From: Pelodictyon luteolum DSM 273
GTDB lineage: Bacteria; Bacteroidota; Chlorobiia; Chlorobiales; Chlorobiaceae
DNA: 64,000 bases
Direction: 5' to 3'
NCBI RefSeq assembly: GCF_000012485.1
Contig: NC_007512.1
Span: forward strand, 249,001-313,000
In this document: piece by piece, positions 46,261-56,175 of the stretch
Layout: each line of letters begins with the position of its first letter
How positions within the stretch are numbered: the first letter of the stretch is position 1
Program-made: the position numbers and the translations under genes
The notes under the pieces: model-generated
What the model was told of the DNA's origin: nothing
The model's database searches: none
The model's input: only the letters and a program-made list of their open reading frames with translations

Positions 46261-47454
46261 ATGATGGAACATGATGTAGTGATCGTCGGAGGTGGTATCA
46301 GCGGCTTGAGCATGGCGTTTTACTGTGCCGAGGCCGGTATGCGGCCTCTTCTGCTTGAACAGAATGCTGAAGCGGGCGGCTCATTCGCCTCCCCCCGCTA
46401 CGAGATCGGCAGAAAGACGTTCTGGCTCGAGATGGGCGCACACACCTGCTACAGCTCCTACCAGAACCTGCTCGGTATCGTCGAAGCCTGCGGTATGATG
46501 GGGGATATCATTCCCCGGGCCAAGGTGCCATTCTCGCTCTTCATCGACGGCAAGGTGAAGTCCCTCGTTTCTTCGCTCCACATCGGCGAACTGCTGCTCT
46601 CGGCCCCGAACATCTTCAAGCTTAAAAAAGAGGACCAGAGCGTCCGCTCCTATTACGAGAAAATCGTCGGCAAAAGGAACTACGACGAGGTGATCCGCCA
46701 CTTCTTCAACGCTGTTCCCTCGCAGCCCACCGACGACTTTCCCGCCGACATGATGTTCAAGAGCCGTCCGAAACGCAAAGACGTATTGAAAAACTATACT
46801 TTCCGCGATGGCCTCCAGAGTGTCGCCCGCTCGATTGCCGGCCGGAAGGGCATCACGGTTGCCACGGACAGCGAAGTCACCCTTGTGCGCCATGAGGGAG
46901 GAAACTACCGGGTCACCACCGCGGGAGGAGAGGAATATGCCGCGGCGAGACTTGTGCTGGCCACCCCGTCGGCAGTCTCCTCGAAGCTGCTTGAAGGCAT
47001 GGAGCCGGAGCTGTCGCGCCACCTTTCGGTGCTCAAAGCTGCTGAAGTCGACTCCATCGGCGTCATCGTCCGTAAGGACGTGGTTGCCTTGAAGCCGGTT
47101 GCCGCGCTGATTTCCCCTAATGACGTGTTCTATTCGGTCGTGTCGCGCGACACGGTGCCGGATGATCATTTCAGGGGCTTCTCGTTCCATTTCAGGCCGG
47201 GCCTTCCGGAGAAGCAGAAGAAGACCCGCATCATGGAGGTGCTCGGCATCCCGATGGCCAAAATGGAGCATATCAATGTGAAGACGAACACGGTGCCTTC
47301 GCTCCGCCTCGGCCACCGCCAGTGGCTCGAAAAAACTGACGCCCTGCTCAAAGCCAAGAAAGGTCTCGGCCTGTCGGGCAACTATTTCGGTGGCATGGCC
47401 ATCGAAGACTGCGTCAGCCGCTCAAAGAGTGAATTCGAACGGATGAGGGGATAG
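46261..47454 (+). CDS. FAD-dependent oxidoreductase, protoporphyrinogen oxidase (HemY)-like
   Basis: This 397-residue flavoprotein starts with a dinucleotide fold (VVIVGGGISGLSMAFYCAEAG) and an FAD-ribose glutamate (LLEQNAEAGG). It ends with GLSGNYFGGMAIEDCV, the closing motif of HemY-type protoporphyrinogen oxidases and related amine oxidases. It is shorter than typical HemY (about 460-470), so a related desaturase or porphyrinogen oxidase is possible. An oxidase of this type in a strict anaerobe must use another acceptor. The two adjacent ATGs at 46261/46264 precede the fold. The MscS gene follows after 6 bp. Confidence 0.7.
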   Translation: MMEHDVVIVGGGISGLSMAFYCAEAGMRPLLLEQNAEAGGSFASPRYEIGRKTFWLEMGAHTCYSSYQNLLGIVEACGMMGDIIPRAKVPFSLFIDGKVKSLVSSLHIGELLLSAPNIFKLKKEDQSVRSYYEKIVGKRNYDEVIRHFFNAVPSQPTDDFPADMMFKSRPKRKDVLKNYTFRDGLQSVARSIAGRKGITVATDSEVTLVRHEGGNYRVTTAGGEEYAAARLVLATPSAVSSKLLEGMEPELSRHLSVLKAAEVDSIGVIVRKDVVALKPVAALISPNDVFYSVVSRDTVPDDHFRGFSFHFRPGLPEKQKKTRIMEVLGIPMAKMEHINVKTNTVPSLRLGHRQWLEKTDALLKAKKGLGLSGNYFGGMAIEDCVSRSKSEFERMRG

Positions 47455-47460
47455 CGGCCT

Positions 47461-48543
47461 GTGGAAGTGTTTCTGAAAAGCTGGCAGAGCGTTGAGGGTG
47501 GTTACCTCTTGCCGGCCCTGCTGGTTCTTTCCGCCATCCTGCTCTATTTCGGTGCGAACACGGTGTTCGGGCGGGTTGTCCGCAACATCCGCCGGTCGGT
47601 CAGGGGTACCGGCCTGCCGGTGGAGGTGGCCGCCGCCCCGTTCCGGCTGCTTGTGGAGCTTGCCGGCATAACGCTCCTGCTCCATTACCTGCCGCTGCCC
47701 GAAGGGCTGTTGCCGGTGCTCAAGCACCTCCTTATCATTCTCGCCATCATCTCCTCGGCCTGGTTCATGATGCGCCTGCTGATAGTGCTTGAGCGCTTTG
47801 TCCTGCTCCATTACGAGTCGAAAACCCTTGAAAACAGCGCTGCACGACGCAAGGTCGCGACCCATGCGAGCCTTGCCCGGAAGATCCTCAATGTGATTCT
47901 GGTGGTTCTTGCCCTCTCCTCCGTCCTCATGACCTTCGATACGGTCCGCCAGGTCGGAGTGAGCATCCTCGCATCTGCCGGCATTGCCGGTGTCATCATG
48001 GGCTTTGCAGCCCAGAAAAGCCTTGCCACCCTCATTGCCGGCGTGCAGATTGCCATCACCCAGCCCATCAGCATCGATGACGTGGTCGTCGTGGAGAAAG
48101 AGTGGGGAAAGATCGAGGAAATCACCCTCACCTACGTGGTGGTGAATATCTGGGATCAGCGCCGCCTGATCGTTCCGATCAGCCGCTTTATCGACCAGCC
48201 GTTCGAGAACTGGTCGAGGGTCTCTGCTGAACTGCTCGGAACGGTGTTCTTCTACGTTGATTATGCCATACCCGTCGAGGAACTGCGCAGCGAGCTGGAG
48301 CGCATCGTTTCCTCTACACCGCTCTGGGATAAGCGGGTGGTGAAACTGCATGTGACGAATACGTCGGACCGCTCGCTGGAGGTTCGTGCCCTCATGAGCG
48401 CCAGAAACTCTTCGGACGCATGGGAGCTTCGCTGCCTGGTCCGTGAAGAGATGATCGGTTTCATCAGGGAAAACTACCCGGGAGGCCTGCCGAGAGTCAG
48501 AATGGAGATGGATCAGGGAGGCGCGGCCGCCCTCGGGATATAA
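47461..48543 (+). CDS. MscS-family mechanosensitive channel
   Basis: This 360-residue protein has about four transmembrane helices in the first 180 residues and the MscS pore/beta signature: GIAGVIMGFAAQKSLATLIAG, then ITQPISIDDVVVVEKEWGKIEEI. A soluble vestibule domain follows (RLIVPISRFIDQPFENW). It opens under membrane tension to release solutes. It starts at GTG 47461, 6 bp after the flavoprotein gene, so the two are in one operon. Confidence 0.93.
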   Translation: MEVFLKSWQSVEGGYLLPALLVLSAILLYFGANTVFGRVVRNIRRSVRGTGLPVEVAAAPFRLLVELAGITLLLHYLPLPEGLLPVLKHLLIILAIISSAWFMMRLLIVLERFVLLHYESKTLENSAARRKVATHASLARKILNVILVVLALSSVLMTFDTVRQVGVSILASAGIAGVIMGFAAQKSLATLIAGVQIAITQPISIDDVVVVEKEWGKIEEITLTYVVVNIWDQRRLIVPISRFIDQPFENWSRVSAELLGTVFFYVDYAIPVEELRSELERIVSSTPLWDKRVVKLHVTNTSDRSLEVRALMSARNSSDAWELRCLVREEMIGFIRENYPGGLPRVRMEMDQGGAAALGI

Positions 48544-48686
48544 AAAAATGTGATTTTTGCGCTTTTTTGGCTAGCTTCGCTTTTTGTCAGGAGCAGTGCC
48601 GGTGATTCCAGAGGCTGAAGACCGCGTATGGGTTCTGATCATATTTTCAACACGACCGCAAGAGGTACAAACAGGAGGACGCGACT

Positions 48687-49115
48687 ATGGCACAGGCCAA
48701 AACAGGAGATAAAGTAAAAATACATTATACCGGCACACTCAGCGACGGATCGGTGTTTGATACCTCTGCCGATCGTGATCCGCTGGAGTTCACCCTCGGC
48801 GGCGGGCAGGTTATTCCCGGTTTTGATACCGCGGTCATCGATATGGCGCCGGGCGAGGTGAAGGTACAGGTCATTCCGGTCGAGGAGGCTTACGGCCCGC
48901 ATAGCGTAGAGCTGGTCACAGACGTGCAGCGTGATCGCTTCCCACCGGACATGGAGCTTGAAATCGGCCAGCAGCTGCAGGTCGGTCTTGCCGACGGCCA
49001 GCAGGCCATCGTGATGATCGTGGACCTGAAAGAGGATGCCGTGACGCTTGATGCCAACCACCCGCTTGCAGGCCAGGAGCTTACCTTCGAGATCGAACTG
49101 GTCGAGATCCTCTAA
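48687..49115 (+). CDS. FKBP-type peptidyl-prolyl isomerase (SlyD-like)
   Basis: This 142-residue protein has the SlyD/FkpB layout: [35 protein letters not shown], then an inserted flap domain and [15 protein letters not shown]. The histidine/cysteine-rich metal tail of E. coli SlyD is absent. It catalyses proline isomerisation and acts as a folding helper in the cytoplasm. An aggagg ribosome site precedes ATG. Confidence 0.94.
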   Translation: MAQAKTGDKVKIHYTGTLSDGSVFDTSADRDPLEFTLGGGQVIPGFDTAVIDMAPGEVKVQVIPVEEAYGPHSVELVTDVQRDRFPPDMELEIGQQLQVGLADGQQAIVMIVDLKEDAVTLDANHPLAGQELTFEIELVEIL

Positions 49116-49136
49116 GCTTCCCCTCCCTCTGGAGTC

Positions 49137-50405
49137 TCAACGCCGTTCTTCCAGCAGGTAGACGGCGTCGTTTTTTCGGACTTTTGGGCATCGCAGGGTG
49201 ATGGTGTCGCCTTTCGTCGCAGTGGGTGAGCCTTCCACGTCATTGGTGCGGAAGCTTTCAGGAGTGAAGGTTTCCACGCCGGTGACGGGGCCCTGTATCG
49301 AGAGTTTTCCCCCCGCCGTAAGCTTGCCTGCCTGGATCAGGATTTCAGCTACTCCCGCCTTTGGATAGTATTTCACCACCTTGCCGAGATAGGTTTTGCG
49401 TTCAAGTGCCTGCGACCCGTAGGACTTTGACCAGGCTTCGAGCGGCCGGCCGAAGTAGAACCCGTCGGAAAATCCCCGGTTGTACACCGTTCTGAGTTCC
49501 TCCTTCAGTTCAGCCGTGAGCGCGCTGTAGCGTGCCCTGAAACCCGGGTCGCTACGTTCGCTGATGCAGCAGTCCAGCGCCCTGCGGTATGCGGACGTTA
49601 CCGTCTGCACGTATTCGGGGCTGCGGCTTCTTCCCTCTATCTTGAACGCGCCGATGCCGGCATCCATCAGCCGGTCAAGAAATTCGACGGCCGAGAGGTC
49701 CTTCGGGCTCATGACGTAGTCGCTGCCGAGTTCGAGGCTGACACCCTCTTCCGGGTCGGTGACGATGTAGCTTCTTCTGCAGGGCTGTACGCATTCCCCC
49801 CGGTTCGCCGACTTGCCGAACAGCTCCTGCGACAGGAAGCAGCGGCCTGAGACGGCAACGCACATCGCCCCGTGCACGAAGCACTCAATCTTGAGCGGTA
49901 GCCGTTCCTCCTCCACCATTGTGGTAAGACGCTGGACCTGCTGCAGGGTGAGCTCCCGGGCAGGGACTATCATGGTGGCGCCCTGTGCGGCAAAGTACCG
50001 GATGGCGGCGGTGTTGCTTACCGAGGCCTGTGTCGAGAGATGGAACGGCATGCTCTCCCGCCGGCAGGCGTCGATGACGGCCATGTCCCAGCAGATGACG
50101 GCGTCGAGGCCTGCCGATTTCGCGGCGGCAACGTAGCTTTTGATCATCGGCAGCTCGCTGTCGTAGACGGTGGTATTCAGCGTAAGGTAGGCTCTGGCGC
50201 CGTGGCTGTCGGCCAGCTTGCGGATGGCGGGAAAGTCTGTGGGCGTGAAGCTTTCGCTCCCGGCACGCATGTTGCAGCCCTCGGTGCCGAAATACACTGC
50301 GTCCGCGCCCGCCCTCAATGCGGCCTGCATGGCGGCGTGGCTGCCGGCCGGGGCGATCAGTTCAGGGCGCTTTTTTGTTGTGGTGTGCTCTCGGGCCATA
50401 CTCAT
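49137..50405 (-). CDS. U32 family protein, TrhP/YegQ-like tRNA hydroxylation factor
   Basis: This 422-residue protein has the U32 core (ELIAPAGSHAAMQAALRAGADAVYFG) and the signature ECFVHGAMCVAVSGRCFLS, with further cysteines in NRGECVQPCRR that probably bind an Fe-S cluster. The family was first called peptidases; TrhP and RlhA members hydroxylate RNA using prephenate. YegQ/TrhP is the closest in length. It is convergent with the FKBP gene, 21 bp apart. Confidence 0.88.
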   Translation of the reverse strand: MSMAREHTTTKKRPELIAPAGSHAAMQAALRAGADAVYFGTEGCNMRAGSESFTPTDFPAIRKLADSHGARAYLTLNTTVYDSELPMIKSYVAAAKSAGLDAVICWDMAVIDACRRESMPFHLSTQASVSNTAAIRYFAAQGATMIVPARELTLQQVQRLTTMVEEERLPLKIECFVHGAMCVAVSGRCFLSQELFGKSANRGECVQPCRRSYIVTDPEEGVSLELGSDYVMSPKDLSAVEFLDRLMDAGIGAFKIEGRSRSPEYVQTVTSAYRRALDCCISERSDPGFRARYSALTAELKEELRTVYNRGFSDGFYFGRPLEAWSKSYGSQALERKTYLGKVVKYYPKAGVAEILIQAGKLTAGGKLSIQGPVTGVETFTPESFRTNDVEGSPTATKGDTITLRCPKVRKNDAVYLLEERR

Positions 50406-50547
50406 CAGTGTGCTTCAGGGGTTCCGATACGTCGCCCGCATGGCGGCGCGGTATGGGATAATAGCGAATAAGGCGTACATTTTCATTGCGCGTATTTCAG
50501 TGTCCGGATTCCTCCCTGGACTCTCCGCCATTTTTTTTGATACCCTT

Positions 50548-51090
50548 ATGAACGACCGTCTTTTTTCTTCGCTGCTTTTTGCCGTCTCCCTCGGCCTTGC
50601 ACTTATTGAGCTGGCGCTTCTCGCCTCCCTGTCCCCGCCCGATGTCTCGCTCGTTGTGCTTGCCGTTGCCCTTTCGCTTGCCGGGATGCTGTTCTCGGTT
50701 CGCATGCTGCTTGGCGCCCGTCATGCGGTGGAGTCCGTTTCATCGCGCCGGCAGAGGGCGATGCAGGATCCGGTGATGCGCGAGCGGCTTGAGGGCTACG
50801 CTACGGACGAGGCGTTCCGGGGCGGCGCCTGCGGTGGAGGAGAGACTGCTGCCGCACCCTCATCGGCGCCCTCACGTCTCAATCTTGAAACCTTCTCGCT
50901 CGACAGGGAGGGGTTTCAGGAGTACATCGGCCGTTCCATGGGGGGGGGCGGTGAAGAAGAGGATGGCGGCTTTTGCGTCGATCTTGACTGCGACGCACTC
51001 TCCCGCGGAGGCGGCGTTATGCCCTCCGACTTTTCCCATGACCCCGCATCGGTGATGGCCGGTCTCAAAAGGGCAGGGGGGAAGCCGTGA
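50548..51090 (+). CDS. Small membrane protein of unknown function
   Basis: This 180-residue protein has two hydrophobic helices (about 6-28 and 33-56), then a basic stretch and a Gly/Ala/Ser-rich cytoplasmic tail with a DREGFQEYIGRSMGGGGEEED segment. No family is recognised. The ATG at 50548 is the first Met of the hydrophobic domain; the frame is open further upstream but that part overlaps the U32 gene's leader. Its stop overlaps the GTG of the methyltransferase by 4 bases (GTGA), so translation is coupled. Confidence 0.65.
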   Translation: MNDRLFSSLLFAVSLGLALIELALLASLSPPDVSLVVLAVALSLAGMLFSVRMLLGARHAVESVSSRRQRAMQDPVMRERLEGYATDEAFRGGACGGGETAAAPSSAPSRLNLETFSLDREGFQEYIGRSMGGGGEEEDGGFCVDLDCDALSRGGGVMPSDFSHDPASVMAGLKRAGGKP

Positions 51091-51884
51091 AGAACCGCGC
51101 CTTGCCGGAAGTGAGCCGTGCTCTTCTTAAACGCATCGCCCGGCTCCAGCAACGAAAATACCGCGACCGGGAAGGGCTTTTCATCGCTGAAGGGCTTCGC
51201 ACGGTGCGTGAGCTGCTCGGGCAGATGGCCGGAGCCGATATGCTCGACTGCCTCATCTGCACCGCCGAAGGGCTCGCATTCTTCCCTGAGTCCTCCATCT
51301 ACAGCGGATCACTCTTTCTGGCCTCTGAGGACGATTTTAACCGGGTGGCCGGCACCAGTTCACCCCAGGGCGTGCTCGGTGTGTTCCGCCAGCCGGTCTT
51401 CCCCCTTCCGTATGAACGGCCGTATTCCGGCCGGGCACTTCTTGTGGCGCTTGATGAAGTACAGGATCCCGGCAACGCCGGCACGATCCTCCGTACAGCT
51501 GCGTGGCTCGGGGCGGACGGACTGCTTGCAGGGCCGGGAACGGTCGATCTCTACAACGCCAAAACCGTCCGGTCATCGGCCGGCAGCCTGCTCGGCATGC
51601 CGCATACCCGTGCCGGGGATCTCCCGGCGGCGCTTCGTCAGCTGCAGAAAGCGGGGTTCAAGGTCATCTGTTCTTCTCTTGAAGGAGAGGATTTCAGGAG
51701 CGGGGGGGCGTGGCCGGAACGGACGGTGCTCGTGGTCGGCAACGAGGCCAACGGCGTGGGGCCGGAAGTGCGCGTTCTGGCGGACCGCCTGGTGAAAATT
51801 CCGCACGGCAGGGGACCGGCACGGGTCGAGTCGCTCAATGCGGCCGTATCGGCGGCGATCCTCATGGAACGGATCCTGCTTTAG
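51087..51884 (+). CDS. SpoU/TrmH-family RNA 2'-O-methyltransferase
   Basis: This 265-residue SPOUT methyltransferase has an N-terminal substrate-binding domain (KYRDREGLFIAEGLRTVREL). The three SpoU motifs read DEVQDPGNAGTILRTA (motif 1), VVGNEANGVGPEV (motif 2) and RVESLNAAVSAAILM (motif 3). It methylates ribose in rRNA or tRNA, like RlmB or TsnR. GTG start within an overlap with the membrane-protein gene. Confidence 0.94.
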   Translation: MKNRALPEVSRALLKRIARLQQRKYRDREGLFIAEGLRTVRELLGQMAGADMLDCLICTAEGLAFFPESSIYSGSLFLASEDDFNRVAGTSSPQGVLGVFRQPVFPLPYERPYSGRALLVALDEVQDPGNAGTILRTAAWLGADGLLAGPGTVDLYNAKTVRSSAGSLLGMPHTRAGDLPAALRQLQKAGFKVICSSLEGEDFRSGGAWPERTVLVVGNEANGVGPEVRVLADRLVKIPHGRGPARVESLNAAVSAAILMERILL

Positions 51885-51905
51885 CTTCGGGGGCGCTCCT
51901 CAACC

Positions 51906-52727
51906 CTATACCAGTAGGACAGGATAGTCCAGCTCGCTTATGAGCTCCCGTATATCCTCCTTTGCCATCCGCATCTCCTCACAGAGGACAACGAGTCCAG
52001 AGTCGACCATGCGGATGAAGCGGACAAGCGTTTTCGCATCCGCTCCCCTCAGGTTGTGGAACTCCATTGTCTCCGCTCTCTCGGACTCCTGCTCCCGAAT
52101 CGACGCCTCCATTCGCGCTGCCTCTTCAGGGTCTGCCTCAAGGATGAGTACATGCAGCAGCGCCCCTTCCGGCGTCAGGAAAAGAGCCGCCTGCAGCGCC
52201 TTTTCAGCTCCTTCAGACCCGTCGTAGAGGGTGATGAACGGTCCCTTGGTTGCTGACACTCCATGGCGCATGAAGAGCATCGGCTTTTTGCCCTCAACGA
52301 GCGCTTTTTGTGCTGTTGAGCCCAGCCCCCTGCGGCAGGTTGGCGACTTGCCGCTTCTGCCGAGTACCAACAGGTCGCATTCCAGGGCGGCCTCTACAAC
52401 CTCTTCGGGCACCAGCCCCCTGCGTATACTGAACGAGTGGCGGAGGGTGGAGTTCCCGATGGCCGACAGAAGCGCCGCTTCGGCTTTTTCTGCCTGCAGC
52501 CGCACAGCCCGTTCAAGTTCTGCGGGCTCGATTGCCCGGGGCTCGTGGCTGTATGGGCGGATTTCACTGCTGAACGGGAGCTCGGCAAGACTGAACAGGT
52601 TGGAGTCTTCGACGAAGATGCCCTGAATATCGGCCTGCATGCGTTCGGCCAGTTCCCTTGCGGCCTTGATTGAAGCTATGCTGTGCGGCGAACAGTCTAT
52701 GGCGACCGCGATCTGACGGATGATCAT
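51906..52727 (-). CDS. Universal stress protein (UspA family)
   Basis: This 273-residue protein contains a full UspA domain in the first 145 residues: QIAVAIDCSPHSIASIKAARELAER, then LLVLGRSGKSPTCRRGLGSTAQKAL, carrying the ATP-binding G-x2-G-x9-G-S/T pattern. A second, diverged Usp-like half follows (PFITLYDGSEGAEKALQAALFL), so this is a tandem Usp. It starts 2 bp after the stop of the Lon-like gene and is likely cotranscribed with it. Confidence 0.88.
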   Translation of the reverse strand: MIIRQIAVAIDCSPHSIASIKAARELAERMQADIQGIFVEDSNLFSLAELPFSSEIRPYSHEPRAIEPAELERAVRLQAEKAEAALLSAIGNSTLRHSFSIRRGLVPEEVVEAALECDLLVLGRSGKSPTCRRGLGSTAQKALVEGKKPMLFMRHGVSATKGPFITLYDGSEGAEKALQAALFLTPEGALLHVLILEADPEEAARMEASIREQESERAETMEFHNLRGADAKTLVRFIRMVDSGLVVLCEEMRMAKEDIRELISELDYPVLLV

Positions 52728-52729
52728 AT

Positions 52730-55129
52730 TCACTCTTCGGGGGTTTCGGTGTTTGAGGAATACTGCCTGATTTTTTCGGCCATCCCGGCCAGTCGTGCGG
52801 CGATTTTCCCGTTGATGCTCCCGGCAGGCCACTCATCGTTTTCGTTCTGCACTCCGGCCTCGACGCCGGTGAGCAGCTCGATGCCCTCATCGACATGGGT
52901 GGCGGCATAGATCGAGAAGCGTTCCTCTCTGACCGCCTCGACCACGTCACGTCGGAGCATGAGGTTCAGGACATTGGACGCCGGGATCAGTACGCCCTGC
53001 CTGCCGGTAAGCCCCCGGGCGTTGCAGAGGTCGAAAAATCCTTCGATTTTTTCATTGACGCCGCCGATTGCCTGCAGTTCGCCGTACTGGTTGACGGAGC
53101 CGGTAACGGCGATCCACTGACGGATGGGAACGTCAGAGAGGGCGGAGAGGAGGGCGTAGAGTTCGGCCGATGAGGCGCTGTCGCCCTCCACGCCCCCGTA
53201 GGACTGTTCGAACACCAGCGATGCAGAAAGAGAGAGCGGCTGGGACATACCGAAGCGTGCACCCAGAAAACCCGAGAGGATCATGACCCCTTTGGAGTGG
53301 ATCGGCCCGCCGAGCTCGGCTTCCCGTTCAATGTCGATCACTTCGCCTTTGCCGAGCCGGATCCGGGCGGTGATTCTGCCCGGGTGCGCGAACAGCTCGC
53401 GACCTGCAGGGTAGATGGCAAGTCCGTTGATCTGTCCGGTTTTTTCTGTATCGGTGTCGATGAGGATGGCGTTTTTCAGGGTAGCCTCCCTGATCTTTTC
53501 GCTGATGCGCGACGCCCGTACCACCCGCGCTTCAACCGCCCGGTCCACATCATCGGCGCCGACAGTGTTGCGCCCTGCCGAGCCGGCATGGAAATCGGCT
53601 TCATGGACCAGATCGCTGATCTCCTGCAGTCGGCTGGTCAGCTTCCTGCTGTCACCGGCCAGCCGTCCCCCGTATTCCACTGCCCGGGCAACGGCTTCGC
53701 GGCTGAAGTGCCGGAGACTGTTCTGTTTGGCCACCCTTGCGATAATGCGGGCGTAGGAGTGTTTGCCTTCAGGGTCCGCTTCCAGCTCGTCTTCAAAATC
53801 AGCCGCCACTTTGAAGAGTTCGCTGAAGTCTGGATCGTAGGCGTTGAGCAGGTAGTAGAGCCTGCGCTCCCCGAACAGAATTACCTTCAGGTCGAGCGGG
53901 ATCGGCTCGGGTTCAAGGGAGACGGTGCTGATGAGGCTGTAGAGCTGGCCGAGTGATTCGATGCGGATCTGGCGGGTCCGGAGCGCGTTTTTCAGTGCGT
54001 CCCAGGCGAATGGCTCCATGAGCAGGCGTCGGGCGTCGAGGAGCAGGTACCCGCCGTTGGCTCTGTGCAGGGCGCCCGGCTTGATGAGGGTGAAGTCGGT
54101 GACGAGCGTACCCATTTCCGAGAGATGTTCGATGTCGCCAACCAGATTCCTGCAGGCCGGTTTGTCTTCGTATACGATCGGTGCACCCTTGGCGGCGCCG
54201 TTGTCGACCGCTACATTGACGCGGTAGCGGTTGAATGTACGGCTCTTTTTCATGGGGTTGCCCGCTTCCTGCCCCTTTTCAAGGAACTGGTAGAAGTTTT
54301 CGACGATATCGTTTTCCACGGCATCGAGGTAGGTCCCGACTTCGGGGAGTGCTTCGTAGCGGCTTTTGAGTTCGTCGACAAGCGGCCGGACGGCAAAGTC
54401 CGCGATGGTGCGGTTCAGGCCGTTGATTTTTTCCTGCGTCTCGCGCTGCCACTTCGGCATCTGCGACATGACCGTCTGCAGTTCGGTTTTCAGTTTCCCT
54501 ATTTTTTCCTCGATCTCCTCCCGCTTTTGTTCATCAAGCCGCATGAACTCATCCGGCTTGAGCACTTCGCCTTTCCTGACCGGTGCAAACGCAAACCCGG
54601 CTGGAGTACGTATGAGGGCGATGCCGGCATCTGCCGCTTTTTTCTCGAGTTCTCCAATCGCTTCGGCCTGCTGCTCCTGGAACTTTTCGTGGATGGCTTT
54701 TTCCTCTCCCTGATACTCTTCACTGCTGAAGGCCGCAGGGATGACGGTGAGGAGGGCTTCGACAAGGCGGTCCATACCGCCCGACAGTTCCGCGGCTTTT
54801 CCCGGCGGCAGGCGGAGGGCTTTCGGATGACGCGGTTTTTCGAAGTTGTAGACATGGCACCAGTCGTCGGGAACCGGCGCTTTCGGGGCGACGGTTTCGA
54901 GGTGGTGCATGAGTGAGGTCTGTTTGCCGGTGCCGCTCCGCCCGAGGGCGAAGAGGTTGAAGCCGTCATGACGGATAGCTATCGAAAAGGCTATTGCGTC
55001 GAGGGCCCGTTTTTGGCCTGCGGCTTCCGTTCGGCCGTCAAGTTCCGCGGTGGTCTCAAAGTTGAAGTCCAGCGGGTCGCATTCCCTGCGAAGCTGTTCC
55101 GGGGGGAGTTTTCCATGCAGCTGCGTCAT
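52730..55129 (-). CDS. Lon-like ATP-dependent protease (AAA_32/LonB type)
   Basis: This 799-residue protein has Walker A GRSGTGKQ (63-70), a long coiled-coil insert (about 150-260; [13 protein letters not shown]) and sensor and lid regions. A C-terminal S16 protease domain carries the Ser651-Lys694 dyad, in GDSASSAE and GGVNEKIEG; the 43-residue spacing matches true Lon. The Lon N-terminal substrate domain is missing, placing it in the LonB-like class. The ATG at 55129 has an aggag ribosome site 7 bases upstream; the frame extends to 55420 but overlaps the TerC gene. It degrades damaged or regulatory proteins. Confidence 0.9.
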   Translation of the reverse strand: MTQLHGKLPPEQLRRECDPLDFNFETTAELDGRTEAAGQKRALDAIAFSIAIRHDGFNLFALGRSGTGKQTSLMHHLETVAPKAPVPDDWCHVYNFEKPRHPKALRLPPGKAAELSGGMDRLVEALLTVIPAAFSSEEYQGEEKAIHEKFQEQQAEAIGELEKKAADAGIALIRTPAGFAFAPVRKGEVLKPDEFMRLDEQKREEIEEKIGKLKTELQTVMSQMPKWQRETQEKINGLNRTIADFAVRPLVDELKSRYEALPEVGTYLDAVENDIVENFYQFLEKGQEAGNPMKKSRTFNRYRVNVAVDNGAAKGAPIVYEDKPACRNLVGDIEHLSEMGTLVTDFTLIKPGALHRANGGYLLLDARRLLMEPFAWDALKNALRTRQIRIESLGQLYSLISTVSLEPEPIPLDLKVILFGERRLYYLLNAYDPDFSELFKVAADFEDELEADPEGKHSYARIIARVAKQNSLRHFSREAVARAVEYGGRLAGDSRKLTSRLQEISDLVHEADFHAGSAGRNTVGADDVDRAVEARVVRASRISEKIREATLKNAILIDTDTEKTGQINGLAIYPAGRELFAHPGRITARIRLGKGEVIDIEREAELGGPIHSKGVMILSGFLGARFGMSQPLSLSASLVFEQSYGGVEGDSASSAELYALLSALSDVPIRQWIAVTGSVNQYGELQAIGGVNEKIEGFFDLCNARGLTGRQGVLIPASNVLNLMLRRDVVEAVREERFSIYAATHVDEGIELLTGVEAGVQNENDEWPAGSINGKIAARLAGMAEKIRQYSSNTETPEE

Positions 55130-55280
55130 TTCCACTCCTGTTCCTGCCATCGTCGTCGGATGGCTTTCCCCTTTCCGGGTCAAGTGCCGGAACCGGCAGC
55201 TGGGGATCTGGTCATTCCGGATGGGTTCTGTCCTACCCTTGCAATGTACGAAACTCTTTCTGTTATGAGAACCCTGGTTT

Positions 55281-56036
55281 TCAGACCTCCTTTCCGTCAG
55301 TGGGGAGTGTGGGGCGCAGGTGCACGGGTTCGGCCGCTTTCGGCCGCAGCCGGAGGTTGAGCATTTCGACTCCGACTGAGAAGGCCATGGCGAAATAGAC
55401 GTATCCCTTGGGGATTTCATAGCCTGCGCCTTCGGCCAGGAGCGTGACGCCGACCAGAATGAGGAAGCTCAGTGCAAGCATTTTGATGGTCGGGTGGCGT
55501 TCGACGAAATCACTGATGCTGTTGGCCGCAAGCATCATTACTCCGACGGCGATCATGATGGCGATGACCATCACTGGAAGGTCACGCGCCAGTCCCACCG
55601 CAGTGATGACGGAGTCGAGCGAGAAGACGATATCGAGAACTGCGATCTGCAGGAGGGTGAAGAGAAAGCTGCCGGGTGCTGCGCGGGTGCCGCCTTCTTC
55701 GCCGCCTTCAAGGCTCTGGTGGATTTCATGGGTGCTTTTTGCGAGAAGGAAAAGCCCTCCGGCGACAAGGATCAGGTCGCGGCCCGAGACGCTGTGATCG
55801 GCTACACTGAAGAGTTCGCCGGTCAGGCGCATGACCATGCTGATGGAGAGCAGCAGCAGGATGCGGGTCACCATGGCAAGTCCCAGTCCCATAACACGTC
55901 CACGCTGCCGCTGGTGCTCGGGGAGACGGCCCGCCAGAATGGAGATGAAGATGATGTTGTCAATGCCGAGAACGATCTCAAGTATGGTAAGGGTCGCCAG
56001 AGCGACCCATGCTTCAGGTTGCAGTATCCAGTCCAT
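55281..56036 (-). CDS. TerC/YjbE-family integral membrane protein
   Basis: This 251-residue protein has seven or so transmembrane helices. The TerC signatures are [21 protein letters not shown] (about 20-40), with the metal-binding aspartate, and [18 protein letters not shown] in the second half. Family members export Mn2+ or act in metal homeostasis. A ykoY-yybP riboswitch is not evident upstream. It lies upstream of the Lon-like gene on the same strand with about 150 bp between. Confidence 0.92.
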   Translation of the reverse strand: MDWILQPEAWVALATLTILEIVLGIDNIIFISILAGRLPEHQRQRGRVMGLGLAMVTRILLLLSISMVMRLTGELFSVADHSVSGRDLILVAGGLFLLAKSTHEIHQSLEGGEEGGTRAAPGSFLFTLLQIAVLDIVFSLDSVITAVGLARDLPVMVIAIMIAVGVMMLAANSISDFVERHPTIKMLALSFLILVGVTLLAEGAGYEIPKGYVYFAMAFSVGVEMLNLRLRPKAAEPVHLRPTLPTDGKEV

Positions 56037-56175
56037 CGGTGGTCGGGGCGGGTGAAGGGTTGATGCCGGCTGTTTTGCAATGTAGCCAACATTTGTCTTC
56101 CTGCAATGGGGCGTTTTTTCGTTACTTTTATGTCATGGCTCTCTTGTGGCGTCATTTCATCAGCCGTTTTATATT

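Noticed and set aside
52730-55420. Start of the Lon-like gene at 55420
   Set aside because: The extra 97 residues overlap the TerC gene and look non-conserved; the ATG at 55129 has a good ribosome-binding site.
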